Notes: a model not told the origin generated them from the letters alone. Positions 13,284 to 21,156 are shown, numbered from the stretch's first letter. The stretch: DNA of 22,116 bases from JBDRNO01 sp043811005 (GCA_043811005.1 JBDRNO010000062.1:1-22116), one strand, 5' to 3'. Program-made: numbers and translations.

Positions 13284-14516
13284 TTATTGATGCTTTAAAT
13301 ATTTCATGTAATAATAAAGCATTCCAAAAAAATCAATACCCTTGGCGATAATGCTTGCCCAAATCGCTCCCATAACGCCATACATTGGCACTAAAATCAA
13401 GTTGCCTATAACATTAAATACCGCTTCAATTATTGCTACATTTCTGATTTCTTTTCCTTTTGATTTGGCTGCGAGAAAAGTAAACGGCTGATATAATCCC
13501 TGTAAAAGATAGGCAAATGAAAGCGGGATAATATATACAGCTACTTCTAAATATTCCTTGCCGAACATTAATTCAATGATCAATCTTGAACAAAAAAACA
13601 AAAACACAATACAAGCTACCAACCACAAACAATTGTAAAAGAATACTTTCAAGGGAATTTTGTTCTGATCGGTAAATTTTTTAAATAAAGCATTTGAAAA
13701 TGCTCTGCTCATCATCACCATTGGCGAGCAAATTACATTTGCAAGGGTATAAAAACCCAGTTGAGAGATATTGATAAAATAGGTGATAAACACTTCATCA
13801 AGTTTAAATGTAGTTTGATTGAGTATGGCTCCGGAATAATATCGAAAACCAAATTCCCTGTTTTTTTGCCATACTTCTTTTAACCTCTCCTTCAAATTAC
13901 TAAATAAAGGTTTATAGGCAAAGTACAAGCCAGCAGTAGTAACAATGATTGCCAGGAGCTTAAGCCCGATTATCAATTCAACATACAAACCATCAAACAG
14001 GAAGAAAACAGCTAACGGAATAACAAATAAAAAAATGGAGATCACTTCAAAGATTGAGATAAAGTGAACTTTATTGGAACCAACGGATAAAGCGGGAATC
14101 AAAAAATTAAAAGGCAGAATAAAACACAAAGGGGCAAACAAACGCAAAACATGTCCGAATTCGATATTGAAAATTCCATCAATCCAAAAGCTGATAATGA
14201 AAACGAACAGTGTGTAAAAAGCACCAATGCATAAGGTGATAATAAAGCCGGTTCCAAAAAACTCGCGTTCTTTAATTTGATCCTTGTTATTGGCGAGTAT
14301 TGTTCGTAGTGAAGCGAAAAATCCGAACCTGAAAAACAGAACGGTAAAACCGGTAATAGTACCAAATAATGCGATTAAACCATAGAGTTCAGGGCCTAAT
14401 GCCCGGGTTTGAAATCCCTTAGCAAAGAAACCTAAAAGAACTACAAGTAGCTGAAAAAAAAACAGGGTTGCTGTCTGGTAAATTGCTTTACTGTAATCTC
14501 CTGTTTTATCATTCAT
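13284..14516 (-). CDS. Wzx-like polysaccharide flippase
   Basis: A 410-residue hydrophobic protein with about a dozen predicted membrane helices, of the MATE/MVF-like polysaccharide transporter superfamily. The N terminus (QTATLFFFQLLVVLLGFFAK, then GFQTRALGPELYGLIALFGT) is the typical first two helices with the GxxLYG-type loop. A conserved helix with SNALFKKFTD and the late GVMGAIWASIIAKG helix also fit. It probably flips lipid-linked glycan units across the inner membrane. The glycosyltransferase immediately downstream supports a surface-polysaccharide role. It is slightly shorter than many members (420-500). Its first ~90 bases and upstream region recur as a dead fragment at 16801-16929. 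Confidence 0.9.
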   Translation of the reverse strand: MNDKTGDYSKAIYQTATLFFFQLLVVLLGFFAKGFQTRALGPELYGLIALFGTITGFTVLFFRFGFFASLRTILANNKDQIKEREFFGTGFIITLCIGAFYTLFVFIISFWIDGIFNIEFGHVLRLFAPLCFILPFNFLIPALSVGSNKVHFISIFEVISIFLFVIPLAVFFLFDGLYVELIIGLKLLAIIVTTAGLYFAYKPLFSNLKERLKEVWQKNREFGFRYYSGAILNQTTFKLDEVFITYFINISQLGFYTLANVICSPMVMMSRAFSNALFKKFTDQNKIPLKVFFYNCLWLVACIVFLFFCSRLIIELMFGKEYLEVAVYIIPLSFAYLLQGLYQPFTFLAAKSKGKEIRNVAIIEAVFNVIGNLILVPMYGVMGAIWASIIAKGIDFFGMLYYYMKYLKHQ

Positions 14517-14594
14517 TTTTTCATGCGATAAGCTTAAAATTCAAAAGTAATCACAATAAAATTTAGCCAGTAGTTACAACCATAATATTTTTTG

Positions 14595-14602
14595 CAAAAA
14601 TA
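14595..14602 (-). promoter_or_regulatory. Possible -7 box of the flippase operon
   Basis: The minus strand reads TATTTTTG, fitting TAnnTTTG, about 80 bases before the flippase ATG. No convincing -33 TTTG is present. The region is A+T-rich, so a chance match is possible. Confidence 0.3.
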
Positions 14603-14629
14603 ATTATTGTTTTGCTTTTATAAGAATAG

Positions 14630-14713
14630 CCCCCAACTTCAGTTGGGGGAGAAAATGAGTCCTTCACAACAAACCCGAAGTCCCCGCACCGCTAGCGGTT
14701 CGGGGACTTCGGG
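14630..14713. repeat. Two strong hairpins downstream of the SpoIIE gene
   Basis: CCCCCAAC-TTCA-GTTGGGGG is a perfect 8-bp hairpin at 14630-14649. A longer one has arms 14674-14686 (CCCGAAGTCCCCG) and 14701-14713, with inner arms ACCGC/GCGGT (14688-14692, 14695-14699). That makes 18 paired bases around a TA loop with one opposed pair unpaired. The phosphatase gene ends at 14747, so the long hairpin may stop or protect its transcript, but no T tract follows. Confidence 0.8.
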
Positions 14714-14746
14714 GGAGGGTGGGTTTTGTTTATTACTCGCCCTTTC

Positions 14747-16633
14747 TCAAAATCGCACTCCAAAAATACAAATATCGTCAATTTGTGCGCGGTTTCCTTT
14801 CCAATCGTAATAGGTTTGTTTGATAATTGACAGTTGCTCGTTCAACGGTTTATTATGAATGGAGTTTAACAATTCTTTGAAAGGGCGGTAGTAAAACTTT
14901 TTGCCTTTCTGTCCGCCTTTCTGGTCAACAAATCCATCTGAAAACAGGTATATCATATCGTTTTTTTGTAGTTTGAGCGATTGCTTTGTGAACGGTTTTT
15001 CTTCGCCTCTCTGGTAGCCGATGTCTTGCAGGTCGCCCTTGTATTCGGTCAAGCTGCCGTTTCTGACATGATACAGCGGATTATGTGCACCCGAGAAATC
15101 CAGCAAGTTGTTTTTTTTATGCCACACGCAAAGCGAAATGTCCATCCCGTCCCTGGATTCATCCCGCTCGCCTGTTTGTTTGAGAGATTTAATAGTCCCT
15201 CTTCTCAGTAAATTGAGTATTTCATCTGCCTCTTCCGTATTGTTTTTGATAACAATTTCGTTGAGCAGCACATTGCCAATTATACTCATAAAAGCGCCCG
15301 GTACGCCATGTCCGGTGCAATCTACAGTGGCAAAGATCACCTTTTCATTTTTTGTTTCGTATGCCCAGTAAAAATCACCGCTCACGATGTCTTTCGGGAG
15401 GTAAAACACAAAATATTCATGCATCACTTTATCGAGGTATTCTTTCGATGTAAGGATGGCTTCCTGAATCCGTTTGGCATAGTTGATGCTTGAGGTGATG
15501 GCTTCGTTTTTGTTTTCTAAAATTTTTTTCTGTGTCTCTATTTCTTCTTTTTGCCGGTTGATGGCAATGTTTTTTCCTTCCAGCTGGGCATTGATTTTCT
15601 TTTTGATTTGATAGCCCCGGTATATGGAAGCGCCAAAACCCGCAATAAGCAGCAATACGGCAATTGACATGTAGAGCAGCAGTTGCTGGGATTCAATTTG
15701 TAAAAGCTGCTTGTTTAGCACTTTCTTTTGTTTGGCTATTTTTTCTTCTTGCTCGTCTATCTCATTTTTTTGTTCGTCAAGAATTGTCTTTTGATATCCT
15801 ATACTATATTTCTGCTCGTGAATTTCTTTTCCCTGCTTGTCAAGAACATCCAATTGATCTTCGAGTATTTTTCGCTGTCCTTCGTTTGCAGCAATCAATT
15901 TTCTGATGCCTTTTTCTTGTTTTTTTATTTCTTCTTTCTGTCTCTCAATCTCTTTGTTTGCCATAGCAATTTCTTCTCTTTGTCTTTCCCGCTCTACCTG
16001 CATGTGAGAAATTTCTTCTTTTTGCTTTTCCACCTTTTTTCGTTCACTTTTCAATTGAATTTCTTTTGTATAATAAAGGTTTTGCCACTCTTCTGTCGAG
16101 TTAATTGCATCGTCAAGCAAGGTTTGATGCACTACAAAACCTTCTTCCTCGATCAGTTCTTTATTGATCTCGAACTTTTGAAAGTTTTGAATCTGTACAA
16201 AATTGATCATGGATGATTTAAAAGGATAATCCTCGCTAATGAGTAGGGTGTTGGTTCCTCTTATTTTTTCCAATACGCGTTTGATGTCGTAGCCTGTTTT
16301 TTTGTGAACGTAAATCATTTGTACGTTGGTTGAAATCCCGCTGATGGTCTTGAAATTTTTTATGAGAAAAGGAATGCCCTGCACTGTTTTTGTTTCTACT
16401 TTTCTCTGGAGCTCAGCATAAATGGCCGAATCATTTCCCAATACAGCTATTTGAAACAGTTTGATCTCGCCCTGGTTTTCCCATCTTATAAATTTTGTAA
16501 AACTGTAAATAAAGTGTGCTTTTACCCTTGCATCGGCATCAATCTGTGGAGATGAATTTTCATTTTGGGCGTGGGAGCAATTAAAATGAACCGCAAGATA
16601 AAACAGCAGAAAATATTTTACTTTCTTGATCAC
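14747..16633 (-). CDS. YfiR-like sensor / SpoIIE-type PP2C phosphatase
   Basis: A 628-residue membrane signalling protein. Residues 1-22 are a signal peptide (hydrophobic core ending CSHAQ). Residues ~32-175 resemble the YfiR/DUF4154 periplasmic domain (ARVKAHFIYSFTKFIRWEN, then FQIAVLGND and NTLLISEDYP). A long coiled coil rich in K/E/Q spans ~180-315. One membrane helix lies around 318-342 (M322), followed by a short coiled coil and the SpoIIE PP2C domain from ~395. Metal-binding positions are intact: SGDFYW with D420, DCTGHGVPG with D438, and C-terminal DD at 619-620. It should dephosphorylate an anti-sigma-factor antagonist in response to a periplasmic signal; no partner genes are adjacent. 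The start is GTG at 16633, supported by the signal peptide. A single gene with no obvious operon partner. Confidence 0.92.
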   Translation of the reverse strand: MIKKVKYFLLFYLAVHFNCSHAQNENSSPQIDADARVKAHFIYSFTKFIRWENQGEIKLFQIAVLGNDSAIYAELQRKVETKTVQGIPFLIKNFKTISGISTNVQMIYVHKKTGYDIKRVLEKIRGTNTLLISEDYPFKSSMINFVQIQNFQKFEINKELIEEEGFVVHQTLLDDAINSTEEWQNLYYTKEIQLKSERKKVEKQKEEISHMQVERERQREEIAMANKEIERQKEEIKKQEKGIRKLIAANEGQRKILEDQLDVLDKQGKEIHEQKYSIGYQKTILDEQKNEIDEQEEKIAKQKKVLNKQLLQIESQQLLLYMSIAVLLLIAGFGASIYRGYQIKKKINAQLEGKNIAINRQKEEIETQKKILENKNEAITSSINYAKRIQEAILTSKEYLDKVMHEYFVFYLPKDIVSGDFYWAYETKNEKVIFATVDCTGHGVPGAFMSIIGNVLLNEIVIKNNTEEADEILNLLRRGTIKSLKQTGERDESRDGMDISLCVWHKKNNLLDFSGAHNPLYHVRNGSLTEYKGDLQDIGYQRGEEKPFTKQSLKLQKNDMIYLFSDGFVDQKGGQKGKKFYYRPFKELLNSIHNKPLNEQLSIIKQTYYDWKGNRAQIDDICIFGVRF

Positions 16634-16696
16634 TAAAGTTTCGCAGTTAATAAAAGTGTTGAAAACAAAGGGAAATTAATGTAAAAAAGGCGCAAT

Positions 16697-16755
16697 GATT
16701 TACTCATACCGCACAGGCATGCGCTCAAAAACCCCTCGTGAATGCTTAGCATTTG
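16697..16755 (+). repeat. Single copy of the TTTACTCATACC repeat
   Basis: It starts GATTTACTCATACC and ends CGTGAATGCTTAGCATTT, closely matching the minus-strand copy at 8988-9044 over about 57 bases. The middle portion (GGCATG, CAAAA-CC) is also shared. The end AATGC-TTA-GCATT is a small hairpin. Confidence 0.85.
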
Positions 16756-16800
16756 CGTGAAATTTCTTATTTTTAATGTGTTTCAGAATTTTTCACAAAA

Positions 16801-16929
16801 AAACCCAAAAGAACGACAAGTAGTTGAAAAAAAACAGGGTTGCTGTCTGTTAAACTGCTTTACTGTGATCTCCTGTTTTATCATTCATTTTTTCATGCGA
16901 TAAGCTTAAAATGCACAAGTAATCATAAT
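16801..16929 (-). pseudogene. Dead duplicate of the flippase 5' end
   Basis: These bases match 14428-14557, covering the flippase upstream region and about its first 90 coding bases, with roughly nine mismatches and a one-base deletion in an A-run. The copy keeps an ATG and MNDKTGD, then hits TAA at codon 13 (GCA GTT TAA). The deletion also shifts the frame. Homology stops at 16801 on the coding side. Both copies have the same orientation. It looks like a remnant of a segmental duplication or rearrangement. Confidence 0.9.
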
Positions 16930-16942
16930 ATCCCAAACCCGA

Positions 16943-18466
16943 TTATTCTAATTTACCAATTTCTTTCTCAACTTCATCCAGAATTTCGCATGACCTAACC
17001 AGATCTTTCATGTTCGTATGATCGGGGTATAATGGACGGTCAACATCAAGAAAATCAACATGCCTTCTTATCACCTCCTTAGCTTTTGTTACACCTTTGC
17101 CGAACTTATATTCGCGGAAATCCAATGCCTGGGCGGCAGCCATAAACTCAATACCCAACACCCCATAAGCATTATCCATGATCTGGAAATTCTTGATAGC
17201 CGTATTCATACCCATTGAAACAAAATCCTCCTGATCAGCAGCAGCTGGAATTGACTGGATGGACGCGGGAGCAGAAAGAATGCGCTGTTCTACGATTTGC
17301 ATGCAGGCAGTGTATTGACTTAACATCAAACCGGAAAACATACCTGCTCCTTTTGTCAGGAACGCGGGTAAGCCAACATTTAATGCCGGGTTGTTCAACC
17401 TGTTCAACCTCCGTTCAGACATTACACTGATCATTGTAATGGCAACGCCAACCATATCCATGGGCAAAGAGATAGGTGTTCCCTGGAAATTAGCTCCTGC
17501 TATCTGAAGGTTTTCCTTTGGAAAGAAAACAGGGTTATCCCCTACCCCATTTAATTCAATTTCTACCTGCGAACGGGCATATTTAACCGCATCATGGGCA
17601 GTGCCAATAACCTGTGGTGTTGAACGCATTGAATAAGCATCCTGAACCCTGCACTTTATCTTGCCTTCAGCAAGGTCACCGCCTTCAACTAATTTACCTA
17701 TAGCTTTAGCACTGCGCACAGCACCTGCAAAACCACGTACCTCATGCAGCTTAACACTATACGGTTTCATATTGGCTTTCAATGCTTCAAGTGACATTGA
17801 AGCAGCTATTTCTGCTTGCTTCAACCAGTCATTTGTGTCATAAAGCAATAAAGCGCTCATAGCAGTTAACACATTGGACCCGTTGATGATAGCTAACCCA
17901 TCCCTTGCCTGCAAGCCGGGGATGGATATTCCCGCCTTGTCCATAGCTTCCTTTCCTTCAAGCAATTTTCCCTTATAATAAGCTTTCCCTTCGCCAAGCA
18001 TTAATAAGGCAATCTGTGACATCGGAGCCAGGTCACCTGAAGCGCCAACAGACCCTTTTTGGCAGACAAAAGGAGTTACGCCCTTGTTTAACATCTCCAA
18101 TAAAGTAAGTGTGATCTCAGGACGGCAACCGGAATTACCATGGGCATGCACGTTAATCCTGCCTAACATAGCGCCCCTTACATACTCTAAAGGAGCAGGA
18201 TCACCGATACCTGCTGCATGGTTGTAGATCAAATATTTTTGGAAATCCTGTATCTGGTCATCGTTGAGGACAACTTCTGAAAACTCACCGATGCCCGTAT
18301 TCACACCATACATGATCTCCCTTGCTTCTATTTTATTCTCAAGCATAACCCTGCATACCTTAATTCGATCAAGAGCATCCGGATGTAATTCAACCTTTTC
18401 ATCCTGGCGGGATACTTTTACAATATCTTCTATTGTGAGGTTAGTGCCTGTAATTATTATGGACAT
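16943..18466 (-). CDS. hutH: Histidine ammonia-lyase
   Basis: An MIO-dependent lyase converting L-histidine to urocanate and ammonia, the first step of histidine use; cytoplasmic and typically tetrameric. At 507 residues it fits the family. The self-processing ASG triad is A142-S143-G144 in GSVGASGDLAPMS, the same numbering as the Pseudomonas putida enzyme. Other active-site residues line up: Y53 in YGVNTG, H83 in YNHAAGIG, N194 in IINGS, YSMR at 277-280, and E412 in DQEDFVSMG. H83 next to a polar residue favours histidine over tyrosine or phenylalanine, whose lyases usually carry HL or FL there. No hutU, hutI or hutG is adjacent, so other fates for the product cannot be excluded. It starts 18 bases after the DUF559 stop on the same strand. 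Confidence 0.93.
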   Translation of the reverse strand: MSIIITGTNLTIEDIVKVSRQDEKVELHPDALDRIKVCRVMLENKIEAREIMYGVNTGIGEFSEVVLNDDQIQDFQKYLIYNHAAGIGDPAPLEYVRGAMLGRINVHAHGNSGCRPEITLTLLEMLNKGVTPFVCQKGSVGASGDLAPMSQIALLMLGEGKAYYKGKLLEGKEAMDKAGISIPGLQARDGLAIINGSNVLTAMSALLLYDTNDWLKQAEIAASMSLEALKANMKPYSVKLHEVRGFAGAVRSAKAIGKLVEGGDLAEGKIKCRVQDAYSMRSTPQVIGTAHDAVKYARSQVEIELNGVGDNPVFFPKENLQIAGANFQGTPISLPMDMVGVAITMISVMSERRLNRLNNPALNVGLPAFLTKGAGMFSGLMLSQYTACMQIVEQRILSAPASIQSIPAAADQEDFVSMGMNTAIKNFQIMDNAYGVLGIEFMAAAQALDFREYKFGKGVTKAKEVIRRHVDFLDVDRPLYPDHTNMKDLVRSCEILDEVEKEIGKLE

Positions 18467-18484
18467 GGTTTGTAATTATAAAAT

Positions 18485-18943
18485 TCATATTTCATTTATA
18501 TATTCGTTTTTATCCCCTCTTGAGAGGGGTGTCCCGAATGGACGGGGTGTGTTCTCCCCCTCTTGAGAGGTGCCAACAAAGTGCTCTTTAATCCAATTCT
18601 CTATTACGTGTAAAACATTATCAATATCTTGTCTTATTTCTCCATCCTTAAACCTCAAAGAATATAGTCCAAGCTTTTCTAGTTTTTGTTGCCTTATCTG
18701 ATCCTTTTTAAATCTATTATAGTGATAACCCCCGTCAATTTCAATAACTAACATCAACTCATTACAAAAGAAATCTACAATGTAATTATCAAGAGGCTTC
18801 TGCCTGTGAAAATCATAACCCATCATTTCTTTGCCTCTTAACCGATTCCATAATAGTACTTCTGATAAAGTGCTTTTATTTCGTAAGTGTCTGGCATACT
18901 TTTTTAAATAGGGGTTGTATGGTATGATCTTCCGTCTTTTCAT
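18485..18943 (-). CDS. DUF559 endonuclease-like protein
   Basis: A 152-residue protein of the DUF559 family, related to very-short-patch-repair-type PD-(D/E)XK nucleases. The sequence has ARHLRNKSTLSEVLLWNRLR, GYDFHRQKPLDNYIVDFFC (Asp in the VDF strand) and LVIEIDGGYHY (the ExD of the core). RFKDGEIRQDIDNVLHVIEN closes the domain near residue 118. Biological function is unproven; such genes are widespread singletons. The last ~30 residues (GTSQEGENTPRPFGTPLSRG onward) are translated from hairpin repeat DNA at 18514-18572, so the original C terminus was probably shorter. It lies between hisS and hutH on the same strand. Confidence 0.9.
   Translation of the reverse strand: MKRRKIIPYNPYLKKYARHLRNKSTLSEVLLWNRLRGKEMMGYDFHRQKPLDNYIVDFFCNELMLVIEIDGGYHYNRFKKDQIRQQKLEKLGLYSLRFKDGEIRQDIDNVLHVIENWIKEHFVGTSQEGENTPRPFGTPLSRGDKNEYINEI
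18514..18572. repeat. Paired CCCCTCTTGAGAGGGG hairpins in a coding tail
   Basis: CCCCTCTTGAGAGGGG at 18514-18529 is a perfect hairpin. A second copy with one mismatch lies at 18557-18572. Between them is TCCCGAATGGACGGG, another small dyad. All of it lies in the last third of the DUF559 reading frame. Confidence 0.88.
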
Positions 18944-18981
18944 TTTAACATTTCTAAATGATTAATGACACACCCCTAAAT

Positions 18982-19003
18982 CCCCCCGCCAGCTGGCGGG
19001 GGG
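18982..19003. repeat. 22-bp perfect palindrome CCGCCAGCTGGCGG with C/G flanks
   Basis: Six Cs, GCCAGCTGGC and six Gs form a perfect self-complementary site between the hisS stop and the DUF559 start. The same CCGCCAGCTGGCGG core occurs at 673-688 and 11156-11171, and with one change at 7012-7027. It may act as a transcription-ending hairpin, but no T tract follows on the minus strand. Confidence 0.88.
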
Positions 19004-19078
19004 TCTTTTACGAATTTTTAATAATTTAAGTGCTTAATTTCCCAAAGTCATTAGTATCATTAGTATATTGGCATCAAT

Positions 19079-20629
19079 TTATTTTAATCTTCCAATCAAT
19101 TCCCCCACACTCATCTTCTCCTGCCCACCCGATTCCATATCCTTTACCGTCAACTTTCCGCTTTGCATTTCATCAGAACCGATCAGGACAACATAAGGGA
19201 TTCCCCTGGCATTGGCATAGCTCATCTGCTTTTTCATTTTCTCAGCCGAAGGATAGATCTCAGCATTGATTCCTGCTTTTCTAACCTTTGTTAACAACTT
19301 CATACAGTATGCTTCTTCCACTTTACCAAAATTCACGAACATTACCTGTGTGATTGAGCCGGCAGATTCAGGGAACAGGTTTCTTTGGTTCAAAACATCA
19401 TAGATCCTGTCTGCACCGAAAGAGACTCCTGTACCGGAAATGCCGGGAAGCCCGAAGATGCCGGTAAGATCGTCATAACGCCCGCCTCCGCATAAGCTGC
19501 CTGAAGAATCCTTTGCAGTAACTTCAATTATAGTTCCTGTGTAATAATCCAAGCCACGGGCAAGAGTGGGTTCGAATTCTAGTTTAGCTTTTTTTAATTC
19601 TAAAGATTCAATATAGCGAATAATAGTTTTTACTTCTTCTATACCCATCAACCCATCTTTGGATATAATATTGCCTGTTTCATTATCCTTAAAGCAATCA
19701 TATAAACAATTTAAAATTCCGTAATCTTTTTTGTAAATGCTATCTTGAATTCTAATTTCTTCTTTAGCCTCTTCAAGAGAACATCCCAATTTATCAATAA
19801 TTTCCTGAACATCAAAATAATAAATATAATCTCCTTCTTCTAGAAAAATACAATTAAAAATGTCTTGAATTTTTTCTTCACTAATTCCTTTTTTGACAAG
19901 TTCAGCTTTTACTCCATGTTGACCTATCTTGTCAAACTTATCGATAGTAACTGTAATATCATTTAATCTATCAGAACATCCACAATAATCAGCAATGCCT
20001 TGCAGTACTTTTCTATTATTGATTTTAATGGAAAAATCCTCTAGTCTCAAATTTAAAAACACATCATCAATGATTTGAATCAATTCAACTTCATTCAATA
20101 GTGAATCCGACCCGATCACATCTACATCACACTGGTAGAACTCGCGGTAACGTCCCTTTTGAGGCCGGTCGGCTCTCCAGACGGGTTGGATCTGGTATCG
20201 CTTAAATGGAAAAGTAATATCGTTCTGATGCTGAACTACATATCGTGCAAAAGGGACAGTCAAATCATATCTAAGGGCTTCATCAACTAAATATGGGATA
20301 ATATTGGGATTTAAATTTTCAAGTGATATTGAAGGGGTCTTATTTCCTTCTTCCGAAATGTTTGCAGATTTTGTAATATTCATTATATTTAATAAGGCAT
20401 TTTTTAACTTATCTCCCCTATTTAATATTCTAAATATCAACTTATCCCCATCTTCCCCGTACTTACCTGTCAATGTATCCAGATTCTCCATAGCAGGGGT
20501 CTCAATAGGTAAATAGCCATAGCGTTGGAATACTTCTTTGATGGTATCAAAAATATAATTCCTTCTCCCCATTTCAAGCGGGGAGAAATCGCGGGTGCCT
20601 TTTGGTATGCTTGGTTTGTTTGCAGACAT
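19079..20629 (-). CDS. hisS: Histidyl-tRNA synthetase
   Basis: A class II aminoacyl-tRNA synthetase charging tRNA-His. The N terminus KGTRDFSP (10-17) is the usual start of motif 1. Motif 2 lies at VWRADRPQKGRYREFYQCDVD (150-170), and the histidine-binding loops appear as LARGLDYYTGT and CGGGRYDDLTG. The C-terminal anticodon-binding domain includes AGINAEIYPSAEKMKKQMSY and VVLIGSDE. At 516 residues it is some 50 longer than common bacterial HisRS. Extra residues lie around 80-110 (between the GDKLIFRIL strand and ALRYDLTVPF) and in the insertion domain, as often in Bacteroidota. The ATG at 20629 is a natural start. Its cognate tRNA-His gene is at 9230-9303. Confidence 0.97.
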   Translation of the reverse strand: MSANKPSIPKGTRDFSPLEMGRRNYIFDTIKEVFQRYGYLPIETPAMENLDTLTGKYGEDGDKLIFRILNRGDKLKNALLNIMNITKSANISEEGNKTPSISLENLNPNIIPYLVDEALRYDLTVPFARYVVQHQNDITFPFKRYQIQPVWRADRPQKGRYREFYQCDVDVIGSDSLLNEVELIQIIDDVFLNLRLEDFSIKINNRKVLQGIADYCGCSDRLNDITVTIDKFDKIGQHGVKAELVKKGISEEKIQDIFNCIFLEEGDYIYYFDVQEIIDKLGCSLEEAKEEIRIQDSIYKKDYGILNCLYDCFKDNETGNIISKDGLMGIEEVKTIIRYIESLELKKAKLEFEPTLARGLDYYTGTIIEVTAKDSSGSLCGGGRYDDLTGIFGLPGISGTGVSFGADRIYDVLNQRNLFPESAGSITQVMFVNFGKVEEAYCMKLLTKVRKAGINAEIYPSAEKMKKQMSYANARGIPYVVLIGSDEMQSGKLTVKDMESGGQEKMSVGELIGRLK

Positions 20630-20781
20630 TTGATACTATAAATATGATTCAAGAAAAGATTTTAAAATAAAATATAATACTTTTTACGCAACAAATATCG
20701 TCAAAATACATTAAGAAAATTATTTAGCAAATTGATAAAAACAAAATTAATTTCAAATAAGGAAACAAAAATATGATAGAG

Positions 20782-20809
20782 TTGCTGGTTGCTGGGTACT
20801 GGGTACTGG
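20782..20809. repeat. Heptamer array TTGCTGG / GTACTGG
   Basis: Four contiguous heptamers read TTGCTGG twice and then GTACTGG twice. The TACTGGG phase matches the array at 6679-6713, so the same heptamer family occurs upstream of both dnaE and hisS. Confidence 0.85.
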
Positions 20810-20892
20810 GTGGTAAATAATGGTTACGAGTTTGAGTAAAAAAAACCAACAACCCAGAACCTGATTATTAAATTTTAAAAGGATAAATGTTA

Positions 20893-21124
20893 GTTACTGT
20901 TCGGGATATCAAGGGGGAGATTCCTCACTTCGCTGCGCTCCGTTCGGAATGACATGAAAATGTGATGTTTTAAGGGGGAGGGCGAGGCGGTGCGCCTATG
21001 GAAGGTGTTCAATCAAGTAAAGTTAATAGGCGCACCGTCTCGCCCTCCCCCTCTCAAAACAAAGAACTGTCATTCCGAACGAAGTGAGGAATCTGCCGAA
21101 TAAACCAACCCCACGAACAGTAAC
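20893..21124. mobile_element. Nested palindromic element B with 8-bp target duplication
   Basis: The ends are inverted, GTTACTGTTCG (20893-20903) and CGAACAGTAAC (21114-21124). The element is flanked by the identical direct repeat AAATGTTA at 20885-20892 and 21125-21132. Inside is a second inverted pair built on GATTCCTCACTTCG and TTCGGAATGAC (20919-20953 with 21069-21093; the left arm has a 10-base insertion). Inside that is a third, a 26-bp pair with one mismatch (20973-20998 with 21027-21052), around a 28-base loop. No coding capacity. These are the hallmarks of a MITE-type non-autonomous transposon; the transposase would be elsewhere. Confidence 0.88.
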
Positions 21125-21156
21125 AAATGTTAAAATAAATTTTATTAAAAATATTG

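Larger units (their letters stand above)
16634..16942. other. Intergenic region of repeat and gene debris
   Basis: The 309 bases between the phosphatase start and the ammonia-lyase stop contain a TTTACTCATACC-type repeat (16697-16755) and the dead flippase fragment (16801-16929). About 60 A+T-rich bases must include the phosphatase promoter. No TAnnTTTG box was found there. Confidence 0.75.

Noticed and set aside
12056..14516. A complete O-antigen or capsule locus
   Set aside because: Only a flippase and one glycosyltransferase are present; there is no polymerase, nucleotide-sugar gene or initiating transferase.
16943..18466. Tyrosine or phenylalanine ammonia-lyase of a pigment cluster
   Set aside because: Residue H83 follows a polar residue as in histidine lyases, and no flexirubin or aryl-polyene genes are nearby.
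9230..20629. Functional histidine cluster (tRNA-His, hisS, hutH)
   Set aside because: The genes are up to 11 kb apart and separated by unrelated genes and repeats; shared histidine theme looks accidental.
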